DNA of 62,017 bases from Bacteroidales bacterium (GTDB lineage: Bacteria > Bacteroidota > Bacteroidia > Bacteroidales > UBA3824), in assembly GCA_017412115.1 (NCBI GenBank), contig JAFPYR010000010.1, forward strand, positions 1 through 62,017. The letters run 5' to 3'. Numbering within the stretch: the first letter of the stretch is position 1; each line of letters starts with the position of its first letter. The notes below the pieces were generated by a model. It was not told the origin of the DNA, did no database searches, and saw only the letters and a list, made by a program, of their open reading frames with translations. Shown here in pieces: positions 16,488-25,033 of this stretch. Both the position numbers and the translations under genes were made by a program.

Positions 16488-16715
16488 ATGTGCATACATG
16501 TGGGGCAAATGATACAACAACGTTTGAAACAACAGGGGCAAAGCGTTACATGGTTTGCAAAACAATTATGTTGTAACCGCACAAATATTTATAATATTTT
16601 CAAAAAAGAAAACGTTGATACAGAATTACTTAAACATATTTGTATCATTCTTAATTACAACTTTTTTCAAGACATGGCTGATGACATAAACAGGAATGTG
16701 TCTACAAATTCGTAA
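16488..16715 (+). CDS. Small XRE-type helix-turn-helix regulator
   Basis: The 75-residue protein contains a compact helix-turn-helix: SVTWFAKQLCCNRTNIYNIFKKENVDTELLKHICIILNYNF. It matches in style a family of short Bacteroidota XRE proteins (WLAxxLxCxRTNVYxIF, then NFFQD). It likely binds DNA as a dimer; targets are unknown. It lies 55 bp after the terminator of the structured RNA and is followed by an unrelated lipoprotein with its own promoter. Confidence 0.75.
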   Translation: MCIHVGQMIQQRLKQQGQSVTWFAKQLCCNRTNIYNIFKKENVDTELLKHICIILNYNFFQDMADDINRNVSTNS

Positions 16716-16771
16716 CATTTTTGTCGAAATATTGGAGACGGCGTTTGCTTGTATGAGGATTATTTTGTGTA

Positions 16772-16779
16772 TAATTTTG
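16772..16779 (+). promoter_or_regulatory. -7 element upstream of the lipoprotein
   Basis: TAATTTTG matches the TAnnTTTG consensus and lies 36 bp before the lipoprotein ATG. Confidence 0.5.
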
Positions 16780-16815
16780 TTGCATATTTAATCAACAAAA
16801 TAATCATATAAAAAC

Positions 16816-17457
16816 ATGAAAAAAGTAAAATTTTTATTTGCCACGTTACTTATGATAACGATGGTTGGTTTTTCCGCTTGTAATAAAGATGATGAAGAAA
16901 GCGACGTAAGAGAACAAGCTGTAGGAAATTATTCTATTACCACAACTTTGTATGTTGAAGAGAATGGTAAATTGGTTTCTTTCGCATCTGAACTTTCTGA
17001 ATTAGCAGAGGCTCTTGGCGAAGAATTAGATGAAAATGATTTCAAATTTACTGGAACGGCAACCGTAGCAAAAGACGGTTCCAACAAACTTCTTGTAAAT
17101 GTTGACGGTGATAAATTCTTCTTAAACAACATTAGAGAAGCCACAAACGGTTTTGTTTTCGATGTTGATGCTACAACCGTTGATGATGTTGAATTCACTA
17201 ATTATTCAGGTTATTATCTTGAAGGTGAAACCAAAACTTATGGTGGTGGTTATATTGCTGCTTCTAAGAAATTGGAATTTTACATCTATTCTTCAATGGA
17301 AGAGGTTTTGGATGCTGCTCTCGATGAAGCAGATCTCAGCGATGAAGAAGTAGAAGGTTTAGTTCAACTTCTTGTTGCAGCTGGATACACCGAAGAGGAT
17401 GCCGAAGAAGACGCAAAACAAAAAGTTGTTTTTGAATTTACTCTTACAAAAAAATAG
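16816..17457 (+). CDS. Acidic lipoprotein of unknown function
   Basis: A lipoprotein signal peptide ends in GFSACNKDDEE. The 213-residue protein is strongly acidic, with alternating beta-rich stretches (NYSITTTLYV, FKFTGTATVAKDG) and a helical acidic segment near the end (LDEADLSDEEVEGLVQLL). The acidic residues after the lipid Cys resemble surface-export signals of Bacteroidota lipoproteins, so surface exposure is possible. No domain recognised. A terminator follows directly. Confidence 0.75.
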   Translation: MKKVKFLFATLLMITMVGFSACNKDDEESDVREQAVGNYSITTTLYVEENGKLVSFASELSELAEALGEELDENDFKFTGTATVAKDGSNKLLVNVDGDKFFLNNIREATNGFVFDVDATTVDDVEFTNYSGYYLEGETKTYGGGYIAASKKLEFYIYSSMEEVLDAALDEADLSDEEVEGLVQLLVAAGYTEEDAEEDAKQKVVFEFTLTKK

Positions 17458-17497
17458 CATTACAAAAAAATAATTCCGACAAATTATTTTATTGTGT

Positions 17498-17536
17498 ACG
17501 GTTTTGGTTCTTGAAATCAAAACCGTTTTTTTTTTT
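17498..17536 (+). terminator. Rho-independent terminator
   Basis: Arms ACGGTTTTG and CAAAACCGT followed by about eleven T, after the acidic lipoprotein. Confidence 0.8.
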
Positions 17537-17642
17537 GCAATCGTTTGCGCATTTTCTTGTTTTGATTCTTTACAAAATGCTATGTATTTTATTGCAAAAA
17601 CTTTTAGTTTTGCAATATAATCATAATATTTTTTGAAAAGAC

Positions 17643-19469
17643 ATGAAGACAAAATTTTTGACGACGTTGTTGGCGGCTGCTGCCCTCAACGTCAGCGCAC
17701 AAAACTTAACTGTTCAGCCTGAATTTTGGTATTCGGGCTTCAAAAATCCAGAGGTTCAGGTGTTGATTTACGGCGAAAATATCAGCCGTTCAAAAGCCAC
17801 TATCACAGCCAAAGAAGCAAAACTGCTTAGCGAACAAAGAGTTCAAAACAAAAATTATCTGTTCTTGAACCTCAAAGCCGGCGGTGCTGAAAAATTTGAA
17901 ATCATATTGCAGGATTCAACTTCAAAAAAGAAAAAGCCCGTAAAAATCGCTTACGAAATCAAAGAACGCACCAATCGTAGTTACGGCTTTTCCGATAAGG
18001 ATTTTATGTGCCTTATCATGCCCGACCGCTTTGCCAACGGCGACCCCAACAATGACAACATGCCCGGAATGTTGGAAAAAGCAAACAATTCTGACCCGAA
18101 CGGCAGACACGGCGGCGACCTCAAAGGTATTGAAGACCACGTTGATTATCTCAGAGACCTTGGTCTTACCGCAATTTGGTTGAACCCCGTCCTTGAAAAC
18201 AATATGCCCGTTTGTTCGTATCACGGCTACGCAATCACCGATTTTTATAAAGTTGACGCACGTTTCGGCACAAATGAAGATTACAAACGCCTTTCCGACA
18301 AACTCCATAAAAACGGCATAAAACTCGTTATGGATATGATTTTCAACCATTGCGGAAGCAACAATTTCTTGTACAAAGACGTGCCGGATTCTACATGGTT
18401 TCATTTTTGGAAAGAGGGTTATACGCCTTCCAATTATAGAGGAACGGCATGTTTTGACCCGCACGTTTCAAAAAGCGATTACAAGAAAATGGACGAAGGT
18501 TGGTTCGACAAGACAATGCCCGACATCAATCAGAAAAACGAGATGTTCTTAACCTATTTGATTCAAAATTCGATGTGGTGGGCAGAATATGTCGGTTTAG
18601 ACGGAATCAGACTTGACACCTATCCTTACAACGACAAATATGCGATGAACAAATGGTGCGACCGTATGCACGAAGAGTTCCCGAATTTTTCGCTTTTGGC
18701 AGAATGTTGGTTGAATGATAATCCGTTTACCTCGTATTATACTCCGGGAATCAAACACTTAGACGGCTTTGAATCTGGGCTTGACCACGTAACGGATTTT
18801 CCGTTGTATTTTGCATTGTCAAAGGGTTTTAACGAGGAAAACGGTTGGGATACCGGCATTTCAAGAGTTTATCAGAATTTTGTTTCTGACTTTTTGCAAC
18901 CCTATCCTGAGAACAATTTAGTATTTTTCTCCAATCATGACGTTGACCGTCCGGCTACTGTTGTAAAAGGCGATGTTGACAAATTGAAAATGATTTACAC
19001 GATAATTTTGACAACGCGCGGTATTCCGTGTCTTTATTACGGCGACGAAATTTTGTACGAAAGTCCTAAATCCAGCGACGGTTTCAAGCGTCAAAATATG
19101 TTCGGCGGTTGGCAAGGCGACAAGAAAAACGCTTTCACCGGCGAAAATCTTTCTGACAAGGAAAAAGATATGCAAAATTTTATAACGAAACTTGCTAATT
19201 TCCGCAAATCATCGTCGGCATTTTCAGGAAAGATGATACATTTTATTCCTGAAAACGGTGTTTACGTTTATTTCCGTATCAATGGCAACGACAAAGTAAT
19301 GGTTGTAATTAACTCTTCTGAAACAGAACAAGAGATTGATTTAACAAGATTTGCAGAGTGTTTAGACGGTGTAAAATCAATGGAAAATATATTGACAAAC
19401 AGCGTTAATTCTCCAAAAGGGAACCTCAAAATTTCAGCAAAAACTCCGCAAGTTTGGAATTTAAAATAA
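17643..19469 (+). CDS. GH13 alpha-amylase, neopullulanase/cyclomaltodextrinase type (SusA-like)
   Basis: The 608-residue enzyme has a signal peptide (LLAAAALNVSAQ), an N-terminal beta-sandwich of cyclomaltodextrinase type (about 20-115), a GH13 barrel and a short C-terminal beta domain. All four GH13 regions are seen: MDMIFNHCG, GIRLDTYPY (nucleophile Asp325), LLAECWL (acid/base Glu354) and FFSNHDVDR (Asp433), plus MPDRFANGDP for calcium or loop contacts. Such enzymes cut alpha-1,4 links in starch and pullulan fragments in the periplasm. There is no susCD pair next to it, so it is not in a classical Sus operon here. The GH97 gene at 8.3 kb could act in the same sugar route, but they are not linked. 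Confidence 0.9.
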   Translation: MKTKFLTTLLAAAALNVSAQNLTVQPEFWYSGFKNPEVQVLIYGENISRSKATITAKEAKLLSEQRVQNKNYLFLNLKAGGAEKFEIILQDSTSKKKKPVKIAYEIKERTNRSYGFSDKDFMCLIMPDRFANGDPNNDNMPGMLEKANNSDPNGRHGGDLKGIEDHVDYLRDLGLTAIWLNPVLENNMPVCSYHGYAITDFYKVDARFGTNEDYKRLSDKLHKNGIKLVMDMIFNHCGSNNFLYKDVPDSTWFHFWKEGYTPSNYRGTACFDPHVSKSDYKKMDEGWFDKTMPDINQKNEMFLTYLIQNSMWWAEYVGLDGIRLDTYPYNDKYAMNKWCDRMHEEFPNFSLLAECWLNDNPFTSYYTPGIKHLDGFESGLDHVTDFPLYFALSKGFNEENGWDTGISRVYQNFVSDFLQPYPENNLVFFSNHDVDRPATVVKGDVDKLKMIYTIILTTRGIPCLYYGDEILYESPKSSDGFKRQNMFGGWQGDKKNAFTGENLSDKEKDMQNFITKLANFRKSSSAFSGKMIHFIPENGVYVYFRINGNDKVMVVINSSETEQEIDLTRFAECLDGVKSMENILTNSVNSPKGNLKISAKTPQVWNLK

Positions 19470-19498
19470 CATAGGAAAGTTATAAAAATAGAAGTTTT

Positions 19499-19552
19499 TC
19501 CCTGTCTATGGTTCAATGTCCCGTAAGGAAGCGAACATAGGCAGGGATTTTT
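19499..19552 (+). terminator. Terminator after the amylase gene
   Basis: Arms TCCCTGTCTATG and CATAGGCAGGGA with a 25-base loop, followed by TTTTTA. Confidence 0.75.
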
Positions 19553-19619
19553 ATTTGTATTAACTTTTTTTAAAGGTTTAATCGTAAAAACTTTTTTATT
19601 TTTGCAAAAATTATCGAAA

Positions 19620-20597
19620 ATGGTACGAGTATTTAATCCCATATACGACACAGTCTTCAAATATTTAGTAGGAGACGAGCGAGTTGCAAAAGTTTTGCTC
19701 AGCAATATTTTGGACAAAACGATTGAAAGTGTTTCAATGAAACATAACGATCATGTTTTTCAAGTTCAAGATGACCTAAAACTTTTGCGCATTGACTTTG
19801 CTGCGACAATTGTTAACAACGACGGTACAAAAGAAGTTGTAACAATTGAAATTCAAAAAGCATACGAAGAAGATGAAGTTATGAGATTTAGGAGTTATTT
19901 TGGTTTGCAAAGTCAAAGCGAAGATAACGCAGAAAAAATTATCAAAGTAAGACACAGCAGAAAGAATCCCGGACAAACAGAAACATACGAAGTTTTAAAA
20001 CCGTATCATATTTATTCGATTTACATTTTGGGTCATAAACTTGGTAAGGGTTACGAATACGCAGTTATGAAAGGTTCATTTGTTTTTGAAGATTTAGACG
20101 GAAACAAAATAGACTTATCTACTCATAATGATTTTATTAACGGTATGACACATCATATCGTGATAATTCAAATACCGTATTTACCTGCAAAGCCCAAAAA
20201 GCATCTTGAAAAATTACTCAGCGTTTTTGACCAGCGTAATAAAGTTAAAGACAACGCTAAATATGTCACTATTGAAGACCTCGGAATTGACGAAGATTAT
20301 AATATTTTAGTCAACCGTCTTATACGAGCTACTGGTGACGTACAACTTGTCGGCGACCTTGATTTTGAAGCCCAAATGTTGCGTAAATTGGAGCGTGACC
20401 GAATCAACCTTGACGATGCTCAAATAAAATTAGAGAACGCCGAAAAGCAATTAGCAGAACAAGAATCTCAACTTCAAGAGCAAAAATCACAACTTGAGGC
20501 GATGATAAAAATGTCTGCATCTCTTGGCGCAACACCTCTAAAAATTGCCCAAAACTTAAATATTCCGCTTGAAAAAGTGTTGGAAATTTTAAAATAA
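19620..20597 (+). CDS. Rpn/PD-(D/E)XK nuclease family protein with C-terminal coiled coil
   Basis: The ATG at 19620 is chosen because a promoter element TATTTTTG ends at about 19603, leaving no room for an earlier start. Residues 1-150 (VFNPIYDTVFKYLVGDERVA, LLRIDFAATI, VTIEIQKAY) carry the D...E-x-Q nuclease residues of the transposase-like Rpn clan. Residues about 255-300 form a strong coiled coil rich in Gln and Glu, and the last 30 (LGATPLKIAQNLNIPLEKVL) look like a helix-turn-helix. It belongs to a different subfamily from the Rpn genes at 36.2 and 38.5 kb. Rpn proteins promote RecA-independent recombination in E. coli; no such role is shown here. Confidence 0.8.
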   Translation: MVRVFNPIYDTVFKYLVGDERVAKVLLSNILDKTIESVSMKHNDHVFQVQDDLKLLRIDFAATIVNNDGTKEVVTIEIQKAYEEDEVMRFRSYFGLQSQSEDNAEKIIKVRHSRKNPGQTETYEVLKPYHIYSIYILGHKLGKGYEYAVMKGSFVFEDLDGNKIDLSTHNDFINGMTHHIVIIQIPYLPAKPKKHLEKLLSVFDQRNKVKDNAKYVTIEDLGIDEDYNILVNRLIRATGDVQLVGDLDFEAQMLRKLERDRINLDDAQIKLENAEKQLAEQESQLQEQKSQLEAMIKMSASLGATPLKIAQNLNIPLEKVLEILK

Positions 20598-20654
20598 ATA
20601 GAGTAAAACAAAGGTCAGTTTTCTAAAAAAAACTGACCTTTGTTTTACTCTATT
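20597..20654. terminator. Bidirectional terminator with very long perfect stem
   Basis: Two 26-bp arms (AATAGAGTAAAACAAAGGTC... and its perfect complement) surround a small loop of A. It separates the Rpn gene from the convergent operon ending at 20650 and can serve both strands. Confidence 0.8.
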
Positions 20655-21009
20655 TCCTTTTCAGCCAAACGGTTACTTCTCCCGTCATGGAATCCTCTTT
20701 GATGTTGGGATAAATAAAATATGTTTCGGGTTTTAATTCGTAACCTATCGCACGTTTAACGGATTTTTCACTCCAAAATGCTTTTACGGGTTTCTTGGAT
20801 TTTTCTTTGCCTTTCATAACCCAAAAACCGTCACAATTGCACGAAACACTGTCTATTACCATGGTACGTGAAATCTTGATGCCTTCACATTCCAAAACGG
20901 CGTCACTTTCCTCTTGCCGGTATTGAAAACCTTTTATCTCCAAACGTTGCGCAAAACTTTTGAAGCCTAAAAAGCAAAAAGGTAATATCAAAAACAATGT
21001 TTTTTTCAT
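20650..21009 (-). CDS. Secreted hypothetical protein
   Basis: A signal peptide (LILPFCFLGFKSFAQ) precedes about 100 residues with a single CNC pair (SVSCNCDGFWVMKG) and mainly beta character. It starts 3 bp after the nitroreductase-like gene and is the last member of a five-gene operon. No family recognised. Confidence 0.7.
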   Translation of the reverse strand: MKKTLFLILPFCFLGFKSFAQRLEIKGFQYRQEESDAVLECEGIKISRTMVIDSVSCNCDGFWVMKGKEKSKKPVKAFWSEKSVKRAIGYELKPETYFIYPNIKEDSMTGEVTVWLKRK

Positions 21010-21012
21010 TGC

Positions 21013-21765
21013 TTATTCCATTCTAAAACTTTTCTTTACGAAATCCAAATATTTCTTTGAAAACAAATTGTTGCTTTCTTCTGGGTAACGGACATTCGTG
21101 AAAACTTGTGCTAAATTCTCAAGATTATTTTCTTGAACGAATTTTTTCATTTTGTCTAAATTTTCCAACTCCGAATAATATTTTTCGATGTCAGAATCGC
21201 TGTAATCATGATAACGCTCAAAATGTACAACAGCTTGATACGGAAGACGTTCCGTTAATTCGTCAGTTGGTTTTGCAGGATAACCTGCCACCATTGTTAC
21301 AACCGGTACCACACCTTGTGGAAGCGTTAAAACCTTGGCAATCTCTTCGGCATTGTACATTGTTGTACCCAGAAAGCAGATGCCTAAACCAGCATTTTCC
21401 GCCGCTAAAGCCGCATTTTCCGCCGCCAAAATCGTATCGGTTACAGCCGTTGAAAACCACAAAAAATTATCGTAAGAGGGTTTGGCATTGCGCAGTTTGC
21501 ACCATTTATTGAAACGGTTGATGTCAGCACAAAACGTAAAAACCAAAGGTGCCCGTTTTACCATTTCTTGGTTGAAATGTAGCGGCAAAAGGTCCTCTTT
21601 GATTTTCGGTTGTGTCGATAATATGATGCTGTACAATTGCATATTACCCGTATTTGATGCCCTGATTGCGGCGTTGAAAATCTTCATTATAATGGAATCG
21701 TCCACAATTCTCGGCAAAAAATTCCTTATGCTTTTGTGATTTAATAATATACCTTTTTTGTCCAT
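21013..21765 (-). CDS. Nitroreductase-family flavoprotein
   Basis: The start is ATG 21765, giving MDKKGILLNHKSIRNFLP; a longer in-frame form would overlap yjbQ. The protein has the FMN-binding pattern of NfsA/Frp-type nitroreductases: HKSIRNFLP at the N-terminus, ASNTGNMQLYSII, the AAENAGLGICFLGT helix and PVVTMVAGYPA. These enzymes reduce nitro compounds, quinones or flavins with NAD(P)H in the cytoplasm. It lies 14 bp after yjbQ in an operon headed by an RNA ligase gene. Confidence 0.85.
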   Translation of the reverse strand: MDKKGILLNHKSIRNFLPRIVDDSIIMKIFNAAIRASNTGNMQLYSIILSTQPKIKEDLLPLHFNQEMVKRAPLVFTFCADINRFNKWCKLRNAKPSYDNFLWFSTAVTDTILAAENAALAAENAGLGICFLGTTMYNAEEIAKVLTLPQGVVPVVTMVAGYPAKPTDELTERLPYQAVVHFERYHDYSDSDIEKYYSELENLDKMKKFVQENNLENLAQVFTNVRYPEESNNLFSKKYLDFVKKSFRME

Positions 21766-21779
21766 TATGTTTACCTTTT

Positions 21780-22190
21780 TTATGAGTATATTGTTACTAT
21801 AATTTGTCTTGAACCGCCAGAATCTCTGAACTCGCAAAGATAAATACCCTGCCATGTGCCTAAAGCGAGTTTTCCGCCCGAAATCGGAATTGTCAGGGAG
21901 CAGCCGAACATCGAACTTTTGAAATGCGCCGGCATATCATCGTCGCCTTCCATGTCATGAACGTAATTTGATGCACCGTCAGGAATCAGTCGGTCAGATA
22001 TTGTTTCCATATCCAAACGCACTGACGGGTCGTAATTCTCGTTTATGGAAAGCCCGGCCGAGGTGTGTTTGATGAAAACATTCACCAACCCTTTTTCGGG
22101 AAGTTTTCCTAATTCCTTTGTTATCAAGGGTGTAATAAGATGAAAACCTCTTTTTACCGCCGGGACGGTTATGTGTTTTTGTTCAATCAT
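21780..22190 (-). CDS. yjbQ: YjbQ/UPF0047 family protein
   Basis: The 136-residue protein shows the family pattern throughout: GLVNVFIKHTSAGLSINENYDP, DGASNYVHDMEGDDDMPAH, and LALGTWQGIYLCEFRD. Its E. coli homologue has weak thiamine-phosphate synthase activity; the physiological role is unsettled. The start overlaps the end of the Lrp-type regulator by 4 bp (translational coupling). Confidence 0.9.
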   Translation of the reverse strand: MIEQKHITVPAVKRGFHLITPLITKELGKLPEKGLVNVFIKHTSAGLSINENYDPSVRLDMETISDRLIPDGASNYVHDMEGDDDMPAHFKSSMFGCSLTIPISGGKLALGTWQGIYLCEFRDSGGSRQIIVTIYS

Positions 22191-22663
22191 TTTTTTGCAC
22201 CTTTTTTAATCGGAACTTTGTAAGAATTTTTTACAACGCCCATAATAAAGCAACTATTAAGACTGCCGATGCAATCCAATTCGCCGAGTATTCTCAAAAC
22301 GAATTCTTGATATTCTTTCAGGCTTGAAACATAAACTTTCATTTGAAAGTCATAATCGCCCGTAACATTGTAACATTCGCCGACTTCGTCCATATTTTGA
22401 ACTGCTTCCATAATTTTTGTTGCGTTTTCAAGCGAATGTTGTTTCATTTTGATATTGCAAAGTGCCATAAAAGCACAATCCAATTTATCAACGTCCAAAA
22501 CAGCAACGTATTTTTTAATGTAGCCTTCGTCTTCGAGTTTTTTTACTCTCTCAAAAACGGGTGTTGGCGATAAATGCACTTTTAAGGCTAACTGTTTGTT
22601 TGTCAGTGAGCCGTCTTCTTGAAGTGCAGCCAAGATTCTGTAATCAGTTTCGTCTAATACCAT
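22187..22663 (-). CDS. Lrp/AsnC family transcriptional regulator
   Basis: An N-terminal winged helix (ETDYRILAALQEDGSLTNKQLALKVHLSPTPVFERVKKLE) is followed by the RAM ligand-binding domain (about 65-145, CYNVTGDYDFQMKVYV). The length of 158 is normal for the family. It probably senses an amino acid and may control the operon in which it lies, between the RNA ligase and yjbQ. Confidence 0.9.
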   Translation of the reverse strand: MVLDETDYRILAALQEDGSLTNKQLALKVHLSPTPVFERVKKLEDEGYIKKYVAVLDVDKLDCAFMALCNIKMKQHSLENATKIMEAVQNMDEVGECYNVTGDYDFQMKVYVSSLKEYQEFVLRILGELDCIGSLNSCFIMGVVKNSYKVPIKKGAKK

Positions 22664-22673
22664 GTTATATTCA

Positions 22674-23702
22674 TTAACCTATACCAAATTTCTTTTTGCA
22701 AACTAATGAGCCTATTTGATTGAGTTGTTTTGTAAAAATTTTTTGTTCCGACTTGTCCAAATCGTAAAAATCCGCAGCGTTTTCTTTTAAGAAATCCTCG
22801 AACATATCTTTTGCAAACATGCCCAAAACCTTTCCTAAATCTTTAGGCATCGAGACTTCTCCGATATGGCTCAAAACATTGTCCAAACGGTTTTCCGTTG
22901 CAAAATCTTCTGCTTTTTCCAACAATTTGTTGAGATTATCGGAATAAATAACAGGCGGTTTTTGCTGTTTCGGAATACGTTTTTCTGATTTTTTTTCAGC
23001 AAATCTTTCGTTTTTGTTTTTAATTATGACCCTTGCTCCGTTTGGCAGATAATACGGAATTTCGGGTCTGATAACAACGCCTTCGCAGATATTATCTTCG
23101 ATTTTCGGATAACCTAAATCTTTGTAAATTGTGCTTTCAAATTTGTTCGGATATTTTAAACACTCCTCCAACGTTCCTTTAAACAACGTTTTAGCGTAAT
23201 AAAATCCGCCTTTTTCAAAATAATCATTGCATTTATCTACACCGAGATAAAAATGCGTGTTGTTTTTTTCCGAGACCAAAAAAATGTCAAAACCGTAAAA
23301 TTCATGGTCGGGACAATAAAAAACGCCTTTTTGAATAGGAGTTATTCTCGTGTCTTTTTTTACCGCTTTGTGCGGATAATAGCCGCCGAAAAATTCTCCG
23401 AAAAATATAGCATAATCCGTCTGAGGAAAATCTTTTTTTATCATTTTAAAAAGATTTTTAACCCTCGAACAATACCTTTCAAAAAGATCCTCGTAATTGA
23501 AAAACTTTTCGTCTTCGCTGACAAGTGCTGTACGTTTGGCAAACTTTACTTGCTTGCCGTCAGTTATAAAACTTGTATTAGAGCCGTGTACTTTTTCCTG
23601 AACGATGAAAATCTGTTTTTCAGGCACATATTCCCTAACTTTGTCCAAAAATTCTTTATCAAAAGAATTTTCTATGGAACTATATTTTTTGAAATTTAAC
23701 AT
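22674..23702 (-). CDS. T4 Rnl2-like RNA ligase
   Basis: The nucleotidyltransferase motifs of the Rnl2 family are all visible: motif I EKVHGSN with the adenylated Lys37, the IFFGEFFGGYY block (motif III), EGVVIRPEIPYY (motif IV) and VIIKNKN (motif V). The C-terminal 100 residues are helical, as in Rnl2. Such enzymes seal nicked double-stranded RNA or RNA guided by a bridging strand using ATP. It leads an operon with an Lrp regulator, yjbQ, a nitroreductase and a secreted protein, an unexpected set. Whether it repairs host RNA or answers phage damage cannot be told from sequence. Confidence 0.85.
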   Translation of the reverse strand: MLNFKKYSSIENSFDKEFLDKVREYVPEKQIFIVQEKVHGSNTSFITDGKQVKFAKRTALVSEDEKFFNYEDLFERYCSRVKNLFKMIKKDFPQTDYAIFFGEFFGGYYPHKAVKKDTRITPIQKGVFYCPDHEFYGFDIFLVSEKNNTHFYLGVDKCNDYFEKGGFYYAKTLFKGTLEECLKYPNKFESTIYKDLGYPKIEDNICEGVVIRPEIPYYLPNGARVIIKNKNERFAEKKSEKRIPKQQKPPVIYSDNLNKLLEKAEDFATENRLDNVLSHIGEVSMPKDLGKVLGMFAKDMFEDFLKENAADFYDLDKSEQKIFTKQLNQIGSLVCKKKFGIG

Positions 23703-23730
23703 TTTTTTGGTTTTGCCTTACTCTCCAAGA

Positions 23731-23789
23731 CAAAAATAGATATTTTTTTCTGTAAAAAAAAGAAATGATGGAAAAATATTTTACTTTTG
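23731..23789. promoter_or_regulatory. Divergent promoter pair
   Basis: On the minus strand TATTTTTG (complement of 23731-23738) serves the RNA ligase operon; on the plus strand TACTTTTG (23782-23789) serves the flavoprotein gene. Both fit the TAnnTTTG consensus and lie 18-45 bp from the start codons. Confidence 0.6.
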
Positions 23790-23806
23790 TAAAAATTTTT
23801 TTTAAG

Positions 23807-25033
23807 ATGATAAAAAGAAAAATTGCTGTTGTTGGAGCGGGAGCTGCGGGTTGTTTTTGTGCCGTTAATATTGCGGAGCAAAATCCTGATTGTGAGATAT
23901 TTATCTACGAATCGGGGTTAATGCCCTTACACAAATTGTCTTTGACGGGAGGCGGGCGTTGCAATTTGACAAATACGTTTGAAAACGTGGAAAGTCTTTC
24001 AAAAGTTTATCCGAGGGGCGATAAATTTTTGAAAAGTCTTTTTTATGTTTTTGACCATGAAAAAACTATGGAATGGTTTGAAAATCATGGAGTTGAGCTT
24101 TATTCACAAGAGGATGCGAGAGTATTTCCGAGGTCAAACAAGGCGATGGAAATCGTTGAAAATTTGTTGGAAAAGCTCCGAAAGTACGGCGTTTGGATTT
24201 TCACGGGGAAAAAAGTTTCTGAAATTCTTAAAGACGAAGGCGGAAAATTCTCTTTGCTGTTTTCTAGCGGTGAAGAAACTTCAGAACATTTTGATTCTCT
24301 GATTGTTACTATTGGCGGAATGAGCCGTTCGCCACTTATGGAGTCTTTAAAAAAAATTGGCGTTGAAATTATCGACCCCGTGCCTTCGCTGTTTAGTTTT
24401 AAGGTTAAAAGCAACGTTTTGACATCCCTCATGGGCGCAAGCGTGGAAAATGCTTCGGTTATGATAGCGGGTCAGAAATTCCGTGCTGAAGGCGGTTTGT
24501 TGATAACGCATTTCGGTTTTTCAGGTCCTGCGGTCTTAAAATTATCGTCCTATGCTGCGAGATTTTTGTTCGAGAATAATTACAAATGCGATATTTTAAT
24601 TAATTGGCTTAACGAAAGCGAAAATTCTGTCATTGAGGAGATTAACACGTTAATCAAAAAGAATCCGCAAAAAACTTTGCAAGCCGTGCGTCCAAAGAAT
24701 TTTACGAAAAGGCTTTGGGAATTTTTGTTGAATAGAATGGAAATTCCTTCAGAGCGGAAATATTCCGAACTTGGCAAAAAGAATGTTAATAAAATGGTAT
24801 CTGTCTTAACCTCAGATGTTTATCATGTTTCGGGACGTGGACAATTCAAAGACGAGTTTGTAACCTCAGGCGGGGTAAAACTCAGCAGTATCAATCCTAA
24901 AACCTTAGAGTCCAAAACCGTAGAAAATTTATTTTTTGCCGGTGAAGTGCTTGATATTGATGCAGTAACCGGCGGTTTCAATCTTCAAGCGGCTTGGACG
25001 ACGGGTTTTGTGGTTGCGCAAAATTTTATTTAA
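23807..25033 (+). CDS. BaiN/HI0933-type FAD-dependent oxidoreductase
   Basis: The ATG at 23807 is chosen because the promoter element lies just upstream of it and the protein then begins MIKRKIAVVGAGAAG, a Rossmann dinucleotide-binding site. Further family blocks are LSLTGGGRCNLTN, YSQEDARVFPRSNKA, HFGFSGPAVLKLS and the final FFAGEVLDIDAVTGGFNLQAAW. Members are flavoproteins of largely unknown physiological substrate; BaiN acts on bile acid intermediates, but that function must not be assumed here. It converges with the kinase gene, overlapping by 8 bp. Confidence 0.9.
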   Translation: MIKRKIAVVGAGAAGCFCAVNIAEQNPDCEIFIYESGLMPLHKLSLTGGGRCNLTNTFENVESLSKVYPRGDKFLKSLFYVFDHEKTMEWFENHGVELYSQEDARVFPRSNKAMEIVENLLEKLRKYGVWIFTGKKVSEILKDEGGKFSLLFSSGEETSEHFDSLIVTIGGMSRSPLMESLKKIGVEIIDPVPSLFSFKVKSNVLTSLMGASVENASVMIAGQKFRAEGGLLITHFGFSGPAVLKLSSYAARFLFENNYKCDILINWLNESENSVIEEINTLIKKNPQKTLQAVRPKNFTKRLWEFLLNRMEIPSERKYSELGKKNVNKMVSVLTSDVYHVSGRGQFKDEFVTSGGVKLSSINPKTLESKTVENLFFAGEVLDIDAVTGGFNLQAAWTTGFVVAQNFI

